Below are positions 1 through 7,581 of a stretch of DNA of 35,650 bases, piece after piece. The first letter of the stretch is position 1, and each line of letters opens with the position of its first letter. The DNA is from Deltaproteobacteria bacterium (GTDB lineage Bacteria > Desulfobacterota > RBG-13-43-22): contig JACRBX010000076.1 of NCBI GenBank assembly GCA_016219225.1, positions 1 to 35,650 on the forward strand, read 5' to 3'. Made by a program: the position numbers and the translations under genes. Under the pieces are notes generated by a model. It saw only the letters and a program-made list of their open reading frames with translations, was not told where the DNA came from and ran no database searches.

Positions 1-64
1 ATCGGCCCTTGCGGAGAATTTTTTTCCGCTTGGTATCACCGTATTTCCCAAATCGTCCGCCCAT
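1..64 (-). CDS. Partial unknown basic protein, N-terminus only
   Basis: Only the first 21 codons lie in the window; the gene continues past base 1. It opens at an ATG at 64-62, and an in-frame TAA sits two codons upstream (the triplet GGT lies between), so the start cannot be further out. The visible peptide is rich in Arg, Lys and Gly and begins MGGRFGKYGD followed by TKRKK. I do not recognise the family. No clear Shine-Dalgarno precedes the ATG, and the predicted promoter puts the transcript start almost on the start codon, so the message may be leaderless. It is transcribed away from the YqgE gene. Too little is visible to say what it does. Confidence 0.45.
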   Translation of the reverse strand, partial: MGGRFGKYGDTKRKKILRKGR

Positions 65-70
65 ACCTTA

Positions 71-99
71 AAATTACCAAATCCTTTTCAGCGGGTCAA
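71..99 (-). promoter_or_regulatory. Predicted sigma-70 promoter for the partial minus-strand gene
   Basis: On the minus strand TTGACC (99-94) is followed after 17 bp by TAATTT (76-71). The expected transcription start falls within a few bases of the ATG at 64, which would leave almost no 5' leader. This is a prediction from the sequence only. Confidence 0.4.
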
Positions 100-147
100 G
101 CTCTTAACAACACCTCTTATCATTTACTCATCTTCTTAAGGCAATTC

Positions 148-176
148 TTGACAATCGTCCGGACAACCCATAAAAT
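148..176 (+). promoter_or_regulatory. Predicted sigma-70 promoter of the YqgE/AlgH gene
   Basis: TTGACA (148-153), 17 bp spacer, TAAAAT (171-176): a perfect -35 box with a five-of-six -10 box at ideal spacing. The transcript would start near 183, leaving a leader of about 20 nt that holds the GGAGG at 193-197. The first bases of the -35 box look like a TTG start codon in frame with the gene, but they are promoter and not coding. Confidence 0.65.
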
Positions 177-201
177 ACCTAAAATATCTGCCGGAGGCTT
201 T

Positions 202-777
202 ATGAGTTGGAAAAAGGAGACCGGGACATCCCTTAAAGGCCATTTTCTTATTGCCATGCCCAGCCTGTCGGATCCCAATTTTTCTCAGACCGTGACCTGT
301 ATCTGCGAACATACCCTGGAAGGGGCCTTGGGGTTGGTGATCAACCGGGTCTTACCGGATTTGACCTGCGGGACGGTCTTTCAGGAGCTGGGTCTTGATT
401 CCATCTCCGACAGGGACACCAAACCCGTTTATGTAGGGGGACCGGTCCATAAGGGGCAGATCTTCGTACTCCATGGGCCGCCTTTTGAATGGGAAGGCCT
501 TCATCCCGTGACCCCCTCGCTGGCCTTAAGTAACTCCAGAGACATCCTGGAATCCCTGGCCCGAGGGAAAGGACCGGAAACCTTTGTCCTCGCCCTGGGT
601 TGCGCCGGCTGGGGGCCCGGGCAGTTGGAAGCCGAAATCATGGCCAATGCCTGGCTGACCTGTCCGGTGAACGAAACCATCCTTTTTAAGACTCCGGTGG
701 AAAAACGCTGGGAACAGTCCGCTAAGTCCATCGGCATTGACTTGAGCTTGCTTTCTGATGCCGTCGGACATGCCTAA
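202..777 (+). CDS. yqgE: YqgE/AlgH family protein (UPF0301)
   Basis: This is a 191-residue cytoplasmic protein of the YqgE/AlgH family, close to the usual length of about 190. Family hallmarks are visible: GHFLIAMPSL near residues 13-22, a GLVINR segment, YVGGPV, and LGCAGWGPGQL followed by NAWLTCP. The biochemical role of the family is not settled; AlgH was linked to alginate control in Pseudomonas, and no enzymatic activity is generally accepted. I chose the ATG at 202 because GGAGG (193-197) sits 4 nt upstream and because a TTG at 148 is the -35 box of the promoter. It appears to be transcribed alone or with the unknown gene at 858. Confidence 0.9.
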   Translation: MSWKKETGTSLKGHFLIAMPSLSDPNFSQTVTCICEHTLEGALGLVINRVLPDLTCGTVFQELGLDSISDRDTKPVYVGGPVHKGQIFVLHGPPFEWEGLHPVTPSLALSNSRDILESLARGKGPETFVLALGCAGWGPGQLEAEIMANAWLTCPVNETILFKTPVEKRWEQSAKSIGIDLSLLSDAVGHA

Positions 778-805
778 GTAGCAAGTGACGAGTGACGGGT
801 GACGA
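778..805 (+). repeat. Heptanucleotide tandem repeat (GTGACGA type)
   Basis: Four consecutive 7-bp units just after the YqgE stop: GTAGCAA, GTGACGA, GTGACGG, GTGACGA. It creates a spurious GTG start for the next gene. It is one of several 7-bp-period repeats between genes in this window. Confidence 0.75.
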
Positions 806-857
806 GAAAAAGCTTAAGGCCAATAGTATGTGTAACGTCATTCTTTTGAGGGACATA

Positions 858-1361
858 ATGGGAGAGATCAAAAGCACCCTGGACCTGATCATGGAAAAGA
901 CCAAGAACCTGACCATGAGCTCGGAAGAAAAAGAAGAAATCCGCTGTCAGGAATGGTTGAAAAAGGCCCGGGGTTGGATCCAGAAATTCCTGGACGACCT
1001 GGCAGATATCAGACGGGTTAAAACCGAACTTCTGGAAAAAGAGCCCATTTCGGGATGGAAAAAAATGTTAAAAAAAGAATTAGTCGAAGGACTGAATCCT
1101 GAAGGGAATAATGAGAAACGATTTGAATTAATCAAAATCCTGCTCGCCCTGCCGTCAGAACCTTACCGGGAGGTCCTCGCATCATTCACCCAACAGGTGG
1201 AGCAACAAAAGGACTATTTTGCGAATGTTCTCAAAAAACGACTGTCGGTCCAAGGCATCAACGGATCAGCCGTTGTTCCCAACCTGGACCCTGATCCGTC
1301 CTGGAAGCATTTTTATGAACAGGAAATTCAAGCCTGCAGGGATAAAATCGCCGGGCTTTAA
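858..1361 (+). CDS. Hypothetical protein, helical and charged
   Basis: This encodes 167 residues with no signal peptide or membrane segment, so it is probably cytoplasmic. I do not recognise a family by motif. The sequence is rich in Lys, Glu and Leu and looks largely alpha-helical: it opens MGEIKSTLDL, has a charged middle (EKEEIRCQEW near residue 22), a tryptophan-containing stretch and a C-terminal segment with DPDPSWKHFY. I chose the ATG at 858 because GAGGGA (848-853) lies just upstream, and because the longer frame starting with GTG at 792 begins inside the heptanucleotide repeat. It follows the YqgE gene by 80 bp on the same strand. No function is assigned. Confidence 0.7.
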   Translation: MGEIKSTLDLIMEKTKNLTMSSEEKEEIRCQEWLKKARGWIQKFLDDLADIRRVKTELLEKEPISGWKKMLKKELVEGLNPEGNNEKRFELIKILLALPSEPYREVLASFTQQVEQQKDYFANVLKKRLSVQGINGSAVVPNLDPDPSWKHFYEQEIQACRDKIAGL

Positions 1362-1417
1362 GGCGGGATTTGCTCAATTCATGGGCCATGATCCCTTGGA
1401 GATCTCTTGCCAAATCA

Positions 1418-2071
1418 TCACAGATAATTAAACCAATAGCTTTCAATCATCCGGAAATTTTCCTCCACGGCCTTCTTGCCCTTGATCACCTCGCCATGAC
1501 CGCTTAATACCCATTCACTATCCAAATTGGCTATCCGCTTGATACTCTCCTTGAGAAGTCCCCCATCACCCCCGGGTAGATCGGTCCGCCCTATTCCCTG
1601 ATTGAAAATAAGGTCCCCGGTAAATAAGGCCTTGTGTTCAGGCCAATAAAGACAGATAGAGCCGGGAGAATGCCCGGGTGTGGCCAGAACCTGAAAGGTC
1701 TGGTCCCCTATGGTCAGCCCTCCCTCCTGGAGAAAGAAGTCCGGTTCAAATCCGTTGCCCTGGTCCCAGACTTGACGGCCGGTCCAATCTTTGACAAATT
1801 CGTATTCGGTCAGGCTCATGGTGATTAAGGTCGGTTTCTTAAAAAGGGCGGCGGCCTCCAGATGATCCGGATGACCGTGGGTGATAATGACCAGGTCGAT
1901 TTGTTCCGGGGTCAGGTTGAGGTCCATAAGCCCAACCCGGACATGATCAAAAAGATGGAGGTGGCCTGGGTCAATAAGGATCGTCTTAGACCCTTTGATC
2001 AGATAGGTGTTACAGTCATTGGCCTGGGGATTGCGCCAAATAAAGGCATGGAGGTTATCCTGGATTTTCAT
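1418..2071 (-). CDS. Metallo-beta-lactamase-fold hydrolase (glyoxalase II-like)
   Basis: A 217-residue MBL-fold metal hydrolase. The metal-binding signature THGHPDH occupies residues 64-70, with further ligands visible at H134 (TPGHSPGS), D153 (TGD) and H192 (SGHG), so both metal sites look complete. The family includes hydroxyacylglutathione hydrolases and many hydrolases of unknown substrate. The short C-terminal part lacks the longer substrate-binding domain of true glyoxalase II, so I leave the substrate open. There is no signal peptide, so it is probably cytoplasmic. AAGGAG lies about 8 nt before the ATG. It lies 15 bp downstream of the unknown minus-strand gene at 2087 and is likely co-transcribed with it. 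Confidence 0.85.
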   Translation of the reverse strand: MKIQDNLHAFIWRNPQANDCNTYLIKGSKTILIDPGHLHLFDHVRVGLMDLNLTPEQIDLVIITHGHPDHLEAAALFKKPTLITMSLTEYEFVKDWTGRQVWDQGNGFEPDFFLQEGGLTIGDQTFQVLATPGHSPGSICLYWPEHKALFTGDLIFNQGIGRTDLPGGDGGLLKESIKRIANLDSEWVLSGHGEVIKGKKAVEENFRMIESYWFNYL

Positions 2072-2086
2072 GAAGGGGCTCCTTAA

Positions 2087-2773
2087 CTAAAACATTTTCA
2101 TCTGATCGGGGACACTTTTACCTTTTCCCTTTTTTTTGGGTTTTGGAGCGGAGGGCGGAACAATATTCTGATCGGTCGTCTCATCGGATTTCAACGATCG
2201 AAAAACAGACGGGCCTTGCCATTTCAAGAAAAAGGAATGGAGGGTTTCGGCCCGCTGCCGAATTGCTTCCAGACGGGAAGAGGAAGCCATACGCAATCCC
2301 GGTTCGAGGTTTTTAAATATTTCTCGGAAAGAAAATAATTCCTCTTCAAATACCGTCAACAAATCCATCCAGAGCCGGGAATGGGCCAGGGGATAACAGA
2401 ATTGAATTTTCCGGGCCGGTCCGCTTCCGATCTCAACCTGGAGAAGTTGTCCTTGTCTTTTTAAAATAAATTTTGATCCAGGGGTTGCTGGTCTTCCTTC
2501 GCTGGAAAGCCGGAGAAACAGGGGCTGGTACAAATAGCATTTAAGGATCTCAATCCCCAAAACCCTCTGGGCCTCCGGGGACAATCGGGGCCATTCTTTT
2601 TTCAGCCATCCCCCTCCGGCCATCAGAAATGATTCCAGCCAGAGGGCCAACCAGAGCGGTGGAGGGCATCCTTTCTCAAAAAGGTCTCCTTTTTCGGTTA
2701 AAGATTGGACAGGGTCTGAAAAAAAATCGACCGGATTACTGAAGGATTGTTCTTGAGGTTGCATTGCACCCAT
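2087..2773 (-). CDS. Hypothetical protein with basic, proline-rich tail
   Basis: A protein of 228 residues (242 if the ATG at 2815 is used) that I do not recognise. It has a central region with aromatic and hydrophobic clusters and ends in a Pro/Lys-rich, probably disordered tail (SAPKPKKKGKGK and a final KMF). There is no clear signal peptide or metal motif. I prefer the ATG at 2773 because the predicted promoter would start transcripts near 2813, leaving no leader for the 2815 ATG, while an AGGGG precedes 2773 by 5 nt. The evidence for the start is modest. It is probably the first gene of a two-gene minus-strand unit with the MBL-fold hydrolase, and it diverges from the 3-hydroxybutyryl-CoA dehydrogenase. 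Confidence 0.65.
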   Translation of the reverse strand: MGAMQPQEQSFSNPVDFFSDPVQSLTEKGDLFEKGCPPPLWLALWLESFLMAGGGWLKKEWPRLSPEAQRVLGIEILKCYLYQPLFLRLSSEGRPATPGSKFILKRQGQLLQVEIGSGPARKIQFCYPLAHSRLWMDLLTVFEEELFSFREIFKNLEPGLRMASSSRLEAIRQRAETLHSFFLKWQGPSVFRSLKSDETTDQNIVPPSAPKPKKKGKGKSVPDQMKMF

Positions 2774-2819
2774 GGCCGCCCCTATTTCAAATTTCGATTC
2801 TTTAACACCACCCATTAAT

Positions 2820-2848
2820 AAATAGCCATTTTTCTGAAGACTGTCAAG
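2820..2848 (-). promoter_or_regulatory. Predicted promoter, minus strand, for the 2087-2773 gene
   Basis: On the minus strand TTGACA (2848-2843), 17 bp spacer, TATTTT (2825-2820). It is one half of a divergent promoter pair with the plus-strand promoter at 2890. Confidence 0.45.
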
Positions 2849-2895
2849 GGATTAACCCTGACCAAAAAGGGGCGAGGCTCTAATCCCGATTGACA
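2843..2895. repeat. Inverted repeat joining two divergent promoters
   Basis: TGTCAAGGGATTA (2843-2855) is mirrored by TAATCCCGATTGACA (2881-2895); the arms match except for a 2-nt insertion in the right arm. Each outer edge is the -35 box of one promoter. The layout would suit a dimeric regulator controlling both directions, but that is inference. Confidence 0.6.
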
Positions 2896-2917
2896 AAAAA
2901 GGGAGGGATGGTGTAGT
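2890..2917 (+). promoter_or_regulatory. Predicted promoter of the 3-hydroxybutyryl-CoA dehydrogenase gene
   Basis: TTGACA (2890-2895), 16 bp spacer, TGTAGT (2912-2917). It is followed by AAAGGAGG a few bases before the ATG at 2949, giving a short leader of about 25 nt. Confidence 0.45.
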
Positions 2918-2948
2918 CTCTGTCCAAAATTATAAAAGGAGGTTTACA

Positions 2949-3809
2949 ATGGAGATAAAAAAAATTGGCGTCGTTGGCGCCGGCACCATGGGCAATGGGA
3001 TCGCTCAGGTAGCCGCCCAGATAGGCTGTTCTGTGGTGATGCGGGATGTGGAAGACCGGTTTGTAGAAAACGGTGTTAAAAACATTACCCGTTTCTTGAG
3101 CAAGAGCGTGGAAAAGGGCAAGATGACCGAAGACCAGAAGAATGAAATCCTGGGCCGGATCAAAGGGACCACCAGCATGGCCGACCTCAAGGATGTGGAT
3201 CTGGTCATCGAGGCGGTCCTGGAAGACCTAAATTTAAAGAAAGCGGTTTTTAAGGAACTGGACGGGATTTGCAAACCGGAGACCATCCTGGCCACCAATA
3301 CCTCTTCCATGTCGATTACCGAGATCGCCGTTGCCACCCAGCGGCCGGACAAGGTAGTGGGTATGCACTTTTTCATCCCCGTGCCCTTAATGCGTCTGGT
3401 CGAGATCATCCGGGCCTATCAAACCAGCGATGAAACCGTTCAAGTTACTGCCGATTTAGCCAAAAAGATGGGCAAAGAGACGATTGAGGTCAAAAAGGAT
3501 TCCCCGGGGTTCGTGGTCAACCGGATCATGATCCCCCACATGATCGAGGCCGTTAAGATCGTTGAAGAAGGCATTGCCACCCCGGAGGATGTCGATAAGG
3601 CGGTCAAACTGGGGCTCAACTATCCCATGGGTCCTTTTGAGTTGATGGACCTGACCGGTCTGGATATCTGCAAAAACGTAGCCGATTATTTTTATCAGGA
3701 ACTGAATAAAGAGAGCAAATGGGCGGTTCCGAACCTGCATAAAACCATGGTCCGGGCCAATCGCCTGGGCCGCAAGACCGGGGCCGGCTGGTACGAACAT
3801 AAGAAATAA
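2949..3809 (+). CDS. hbd: 3-hydroxybutyryl-CoA dehydrogenase
   Basis: A 286-residue cytoplasmic enzyme interconverting 3-hydroxyacyl-CoA (typically 3-hydroxybutyryl-CoA) and acetoacetyl-CoA with NAD(P), as in beta-oxidation or butyrate metabolism. The N-terminal Rossmann domain shows GAGTMG at residues 10-15. The catalytic set is S119, H140 and E152 with the usual spacing, and PGFVVNR (residues 186-192) precedes the helical C-terminal domain, which contains YPMGPFELMD. One oddity: the motif after the catalytic His is HFFIP where the family normally has HFFNP. The start is well supported by AAAGGAGG. It is transcribed alone from a promoter facing away from the 2087 gene, and a hairpin follows it. 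A second paralogue lies at 27436. Confidence 0.92.
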   Translation: MEIKKIGVVGAGTMGNGIAQVAAQIGCSVVMRDVEDRFVENGVKNITRFLSKSVEKGKMTEDQKNEILGRIKGTTSMADLKDVDLVIEAVLEDLNLKKAVFKELDGICKPETILATNTSSMSITEIAVATQRPDKVVGMHFFIPVPLMRLVEIIRAYQTSDETVQVTADLAKKMGKETIEVKKDSPGFVVNRIMIPHMIEAVKIVEEGIATPEDVDKAVKLGLNYPMGPFELMDLTGLDICKNVADYFYQELNKESKWAVPNLHKTMVRANRLGRKTGAGWYEHKK

Positions 3810-3837
3810 GGTTCAAGGAGTAAGGCGCAAGGCTCCC
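3810..3837 (+). repeat. Heptanucleotide repeat of GGYNNAA form
   Basis: Directly after the dehydrogenase stop come four 7-bp units: GGTTCAA, GGAGTAA, GGCGCAA, GGCTCCC. The first three keep GG at positions 1-2 and AA at positions 6-7 and vary in the middle. The same form occurs at 30078-30162. Confidence 0.65.
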
Positions 3838-3858
3838 TCTTTGATCTGATCAATCACA

Positions 3859-3893
3859 CCCCAGGCCGAAGGCGATTAAGCCCCGGCCTGGGG
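3859..3893. terminator. Hairpin between convergent genes, probable bidirectional terminator
   Basis: CCCCAGGCCG (3859-3868) pairs with CGGCCTGGGG (3884-3893), a perfect 10-bp GC-rich stem with a 15-nt loop. Flanking TTTGA and TCAAA could extend it weakly. It lies between the plus-strand dehydrogenase and the minus-strand small gene. It lacks a long T-tract, so the strength is uncertain. Confidence 0.6.
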
Positions 3894-3900
3894 TCAAAGA

Positions 3901-4122
3901 TTATGGCAATAGGCTTTCAAAGTGGTTTTCATAGGACCCGCGGCCGATCTGTTCCATGGCCAGCGATCGTTGGAGGGCCTTCCACTTTTTCCGATCTTCC
4001 CGCACCCTGGCCCGAATCGCCTCCTGCATATAATGACTGAGACTTTTATAGGAAAGGGTCTTGTAGGCCTTCTTGATGAATTCGAAGTCCTTTTCGTCGA
4101 TTTGAATTTTATTCTGGATCAT
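3901..4122 (-). CDS. Small antitoxin-like hypothetical protein
   Basis: A 73-residue basic protein. It starts with a short strand-like stretch (MIQNKIQIDE) followed by a helix-turn-helix-like region (EKDFEFIKKAYKTL, then SYKSLSHYMQEAI), ending in GRGSYENHFESLLP. The layout and tail resemble the N-terminal DNA-binding part of type II antitoxins of ribbon-helix-helix kind, but I cannot prove the family. No toxin-like gene sits beside it: upstream is a 295-bp gap before the ATP synthase operon. A weak AAGGG lies about 8 nt before the ATG. If it is an antitoxin it is an orphan or a solitary regulator. Confidence 0.6.
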   Translation of the reverse strand: MIQNKIQIDEKDFEFIKKAYKTLSYKSLSHYMQEAIRARVREDRKKWKALQRSLAMEQIGRGSYENHFESLLP

Positions 4123-4195
4123 TATTTTACCCTTAATTTAAATCTTTTCAAAAGGTTAAATCAACTGGTTTTATTTGGTTTTTAGGTGACCTGGG

Positions 4196-4220
4196 TTCTC
4201 GCCTGCACGGGAATGACGAC
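4196..4220. repeat. Possible dispersed palindromic repeat fragment
   Basis: The segment reads TTCTCGCCTGCACGGGAATG followed by ACGAC. It resembles short palindromic repeats of the type CCCGC..GCGGG plus AATGACG that are scattered in many bacterial genomes. Only one copy is in the window, so the call rests on resemblance. The rest of 4123-4288 shows nothing else that I recognise. Confidence 0.3.
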
Positions 4221-4288
4221 TTTTTATGAGATTCCCAGAGAAGGGCTCTCTCCGAATCCAAAAAAGCTATATTTTTTTCAAAAAACCT

Positions 4289-4317
4289 TTGACATGGGAT
4301 AAAAAATACGATAAGAA
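4289..4317 (+). promoter_or_regulatory. Candidate promoter of the ATP synthase operon
   Basis: TTGACA (4289-4294), 17 bp spacer, TAAGAA (4312-4317). The -35 box is perfect and the -10 box is weak. The leader to the first gene would be about 95 nt. Confidence 0.4.
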
Positions 4318-4417
4318 GGCTCTGTTTAAGTTGTGTGAAAAAAATCATTAATATCGTAAACACTTCTTTTATTGCTTCCAGATTAATCTTTCTCAACTTG
4401 CAGGAAGGGTAAAAAAG

Positions 4418-4843
4418 ATGATTAATATAGATCAATCCCTTATTTTCCAAATTGTCAATTTCCTTTTGTTAATGCTCATATTGAATGCCCTCCTCTACCG
4501 ACCTATCCGTAACATATTGAAACAGAGGGCCGACAAGGTCGGCCTGTTAGAAGAGGAGGCCAAAAAGGCCCAAACGGACAGGATACAAAAGGAGGAGGAT
4601 TATCAGAACCAGTTGCAGCAGGCCCGGAAAGCAGGCTTCGAACAAAAAAATATTTTTAAATTACAGGGCCAGGAAGCAGAAAAAAAACTTTTTCAGGAAG
4701 CCAACCTGAAGGCGGAAGCCGAACTTTCCCTAAACCGGCAAAAAGTTGCCCAACAAGTAGAGGAGGCCCGCAAAAAGCTTTCCGGCGAAGTAGCCAACTT
4801 CTCCCAGGAAATAGCCCAGAAGATCTTAGGGAGGACGATGTAA
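4418..4843 (+). CDS. atpF': ATP synthase Fo subunit b'
   Basis: This 141-residue peripheral-stalk subunit of F1Fo ATP synthase has one N-terminal membrane helix (residues 8-26, QIVNFLLLMLILNALLY) followed by RPIRNILKQR and a long charged coiled coil ending in AQKILGRTM. It is the shorter b' type that pairs with subunit b to form a heterodimeric stator, as in deltaproteobacteria and phototrophs. AGGAAGGG precedes the ATG by about 9 nt. It is the first gene of the operon, and its stop codon abuts the ATG of the next gene with no gap. The a and c subunits are not in this operon and must be encoded elsewhere. Confidence 0.9.
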   Translation: MINIDQSLIFQIVNFLLLMLILNALLYRPIRNILKQRADKVGLLEEEAKKAQTDRIQKEEDYQNQLQQARKAGFEQKNIFKLQGQEAEKKLFQEANLKAEAELSLNRQKVAQQVEEARKKLSGEVANFSQEIAQKILGRTM

Positions 4844-5500
4844 ATGCCCAGATTTTTTTCTTTTTCTTCAACTTCTTGTTTGCGTAATCTCTTCAACTTC
4901 CTGAAAATCCATCTTCCCCTAATCGCCCTCATCTTTCTCTATGGGGGGCTGGTTTATGCCTCTTCCGGAGGGGAAGGGGCGACTGGGCACGGGGCGGCAG
5001 CGGCCCACGGCGGTGAAACAACAGCCAGACTGTTGGACCTCTTGTACCGCTCGATTAATTTTATCATCTTTTTTGTGGTCCTCTTTATACTGCTTCGAAA
5101 ACCCCTGAAACAAGGATTGGCCAGCCGCCGTGATTCCATTGAAAGGGAATTGCAGGAGTTAGAGACCAAAAAAGAGGAGGCCAAAAAGGAATATCAGGCC
5201 CTGGAAAAGAGGATTGCCAATATTAAAGGGGAAAGAGAGGCCATCCTGGCCGAATTTAAGGCCGAAGGGGAAAAGGAACAACGAAAAATTGTTGAAAATG
5301 CCCAAAAAGTGGCTTCCCGTATCGTCGAACAGACCCAAATAACCATCCAACAGGAAATCCAGAAGGCCAACCTCTCATTGAGGCAAGAACTGGCCGAGAT
5401 GGCCGTCCAGATGGCCGAAGATATATTGAAAAAGAATATCACCGAGAACGATCAAAAAGTCCTGATCGGTGAATACTTAGCAAAGGTGGTGACCCATTAA
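4844..5500 (+). CDS. atpF: ATP synthase Fo subunit b
   Basis: A 218-residue stator subunit, longer than the typical 155-170 because of an N-terminal extension. Residues 21-40 form a hydrophobic segment ending in VYASSGG, like a cleavable signal peptide, followed by a Gly/Ala/His-rich linker. A second hydrophobic helix (about 72-84, FIIFFVVLFILL) and RKPLKQGLASRRD then lead into the long dimerisation coiled coil. Such signal-like extensions are known in deltaproteobacterial b subunits. The ATG follows the b' stop directly, with AGGGAGG about 10 nt upstream, so translation is probably coupled. The C-terminus should contact delta at the top of F1. Confidence 0.9.
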   Translation: MPRFFSFSSTSCLRNLFNFLKIHLPLIALIFLYGGLVYASSGGEGATGHGAAAAHGGETTARLLDLLYRSINFIIFFVVLFILLRKPLKQGLASRRDSIERELQELETKKEEAKKEYQALEKRIANIKGEREAILAEFKAEGEKEQRKIVENAQKVASRIVEQTQITIQQEIQKANLSLRQELAEMAVQMAEDILKKNITENDQKVLIGEYLAKVVTH

Positions 5501-6052
5501 GTGAGAAATTTTACTGTTTCCCGAAGATATGCCAGGGCTCTCCTCTCCTTGGGAAAAGAAGACGGGAACTATCTTAAGTACGGGGAAGAGCTAAAAGCCT
5601 TTAGTGATTTGCTAAAGAGAGAAACCCAGGCCCGCTATGTCCTCCAGAGCCCGATTTATGATTTTACCAGTCGGAGCAATCTCCTGAAAGCGATTCTTAA
5701 CAAGACCGGGTTCTCCCAAACCATTAATAATTTTATTCAGCTTCTATTAACCAAGGGTCGGATCCGGTATGTGGAGGATATTAGTCTATTCTATGCGCAG
5801 TTGACCGATGAACTCTCCAATATTAAAAGGGCCATGGTCACCACAGCGGTCCAGCTCAGTGAGGATATCATTAAAAGAATTCAGGCGGCCTTGAAAGAGG
5901 TTGTTCAAAAAGAAGTTATCGTTACGGTCAATCAAGATCCTTCCATCATAGGCGGGATTATCGCCCAGGTAGGGGATTTGACCTTGGATGGAAGTTTACG
6001 AACTCAACTTAAGAGTTTAAAAGAATCCTTAAGAAGGGGTGAGGGTATCTAA
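5501..6052 (+). CDS. atpH: ATP synthase F1 subunit delta
   Basis: A 183-residue delta (OSCP-like) subunit that connects the b/b' stalk to the alpha/beta hexamer. It opens with the usual [12 protein letters not shown] segment (residues 5-16) and ends with the conserved C-terminal block in which [14 protein letters not shown] and a final basic segment ([12 protein letters not shown]) are visible. The start is a GTG placed immediately after the TAA of atpF, so translational coupling is likely. A weak GGTGG precedes it. Its stop is separated from atpA by a single base. Confidence 0.9.
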   Translation: MRNFTVSRRYARALLSLGKEDGNYLKYGEELKAFSDLLKRETQARYVLQSPIYDFTSRSNLLKAILNKTGFSQTINNFIQLLLTKGRIRYVEDISLFYAQLTDELSNIKRAMVTTAVQLSEDIIKRIQAALKEVVQKEVIVTVNQDPSIIGGIIAQVGDLTLDGSLRTQLKSLKESLRRGEGI

Positions 6053-6053
6053 G

Positions 6054-7571
6054 ATGGAAATCAGAGCCGAAGAAATCAGTCAAGTTATAAGACAGCAGAT
6101 TCAAGATTTTGATAAAAAAGTAGAGCTTAGCGAGACCGGGACGGTCCTCTCCGTCGGGGATGGTATCGCCCGGGTATACGGCGTGGAAAAGACCATGGCC
6201 ATGGAGCTCCTGGAATTTCCCGGAGGTATTTTCGGTATTGCCTTGAACTTGGAAGAAGACAATGTCGGATGTGCCGTCCTGGGGGAAGACTTCCATATCA
6301 AGGAAGGGGATGTGGTTAAACGAACCGGACGTATTGCCGAAGTCCCGGTGGGGGAGGCTATCCTGGGCCGGGTCATCGATGCCGTGGGGCAACCCATTGA
6401 CGGTTTGGGCCCGCTTAATGCTAAAGAATTCCGGAAGATTGAACTAAAGGCCCCCGGGGTTATCGAACGCCAGCCGGTGAAAGAACCCATGTATACCGGG
6501 TATAAGGCTATTGATGCCATGACGCCCATCGGCCGTGGCCAGCGGGAGTTGATCATCGGCGACCGGCAGATCGGTAAAACCGCCTTGTGTGTAGATGCCA
6601 TCATCAATCAAAAAGATTCGGATATTTTTTGTATTTATGTGGCCATCGGGCAGAAGAAATCTACTGTTGCCCAGGTCGTTGAAGCCTTGCGGCGCAACGG
6701 GGTCCTGGAAAAGACCGTGGTGGTAGCCGCCTGTGCCAGCGACCCGGCCCCCATGCAGTATGTTGCGGCCTTTGCCGGCTGCACCATGGGAGAATATTTC
6801 CGGGATACGGGCCGTCATGCCCTGGTGATCTATGACGATCTTTCCAAACAGGCCGTGGCTTACCGGCAGCTTTCCTTGCTCCTTCGTCGTCCTCCGGGAC
6901 GGGAGGCCTTCCCGGGCGACATCTTTTATAACCATTCCCGTCTGCTCGAACGGGCGGCCAAGGTGCGGGAAGACCTGGGCGGCGGCAGTCTGACGGCCTT
7001 GCCGATCATTGAGACCCAGGCCGGGGATGTCTCGGCCTACATCCCGACCAACGTTATTTCCATCACCGATGGCCAGGTTTATCTGGAACCGAGTCTGTTT
7101 TTCTCAGGGGTCCGTCCGGCCATCAACGTGGGGCTTTCAGTCTCCCGGGTCGGTGGTAATGCCCAGGTCAAGGCCATGAAACAGGTGGCCGGAAGTCTCA
7201 GGCTGGATCTGGCCCAATACCGGGAACTGGCCGCCTTTGCCCAGTTCGGAAGTGAACTCGATAAGTCCACTCAGGCCCAGTTGAACCGGGGGGTCCGGCT
7301 GGTGGAGATCCTGAAGCAGCCCCAGTACCAGCCCATGCCCATGGAAAAGATGATTACCAGCCTCTTTGCCGGGGCCCGGGGGTTTTTGGATGATCTCTCT
7401 GTCGAAGTGCTGAAAGAGTTTGAGCCCCAAATGATTGCCCATATGGAATCCAAGCATCAGGATATCCTTTCTGAAATCAAAGAGAAAAAAGAAATCAGCA
7501 AGGATTTGGAAGAACGGATGAAGAAGGCCATTGGGGAATTTAAAAGCCAGTTCCAGGCACAAAGTAAATAA
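6054..7571 (+). CDS. atpA: ATP synthase F1 subunit alpha
   Basis: A 505-residue regulatory nucleotide-binding subunit of F1. The beta-barrel domain carries [10 protein letters not shown] near residue 34. The Walker A loop at 169-176 is GDRQIGKT where most alpha subunits read GDRQTGKT. The arginine finger lies in [10 protein letters not shown] in the C-terminal half. The length is typical. I chose the ATG at 6054 (MEIRAEEIS) because family members start there, although a GTG at 6039 is in frame inside atpH. The GGGGTGAGGG just upstream can serve as ribosome binding site. Confidence 0.95.
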   Translation: MEIRAEEISQVIRQQIQDFDKKVELSETGTVLSVGDGIARVYGVEKTMAMELLEFPGGIFGIALNLEEDNVGCAVLGEDFHIKEGDVVKRTGRIAEVPVGEAILGRVIDAVGQPIDGLGPLNAKEFRKIELKAPGVIERQPVKEPMYTGYKAIDAMTPIGRGQRELIIGDRQIGKTALCVDAIINQKDSDIFCIYVAIGQKKSTVAQVVEALRRNGVLEKTVVVAACASDPAPMQYVAAFAGCTMGEYFRDTGRHALVIYDDLSKQAVAYRQLSLLLRRPPGREAFPGDIFYNHSRLLERAAKVREDLGGGSLTALPIIETQAGDVSAYIPTNVISITDGQVYLEPSLFFSGVRPAINVGLSVSRVGGNAQVKAMKQVAGSLRLDLAQYRELAAFAQFGSELDKSTQAQLNRGVRLVEILKQPQYQPMPMEKMITSLFAGARGFLDDLSVEVLKEFEPQMIAHMESKHQDILSEIKEKKEISKDLEERMKKAIGEFKSQFQAQSK

Positions 7572-7581
7572 ATTGCCATTC

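Noticed and set aside
148-201. TTG start extending YqgE by 18 residues
   Set aside because: The TTG is part of a good -35 box, and GGAGG with ATG at 202 is better.
792-857. GTG start extending the hypothetical protein by 22 residues
   Set aside because: It lies in the heptanucleotide repeat and has no ribosome site; ATG 858 does.
4148-4450. Minus-strand frame of 100 codons upstream of the atp operon
   Set aside because: It overlaps the atp promoter and the start of the b' gene, has no ribosome site and no recognisable motif.
6444-6935. Long minus-strand frame inside atpA, and similar ones inside atpD (9488-9970)
   Set aside because: They are antisense shadows of strongly conserved GC-rich genes with no independent support.
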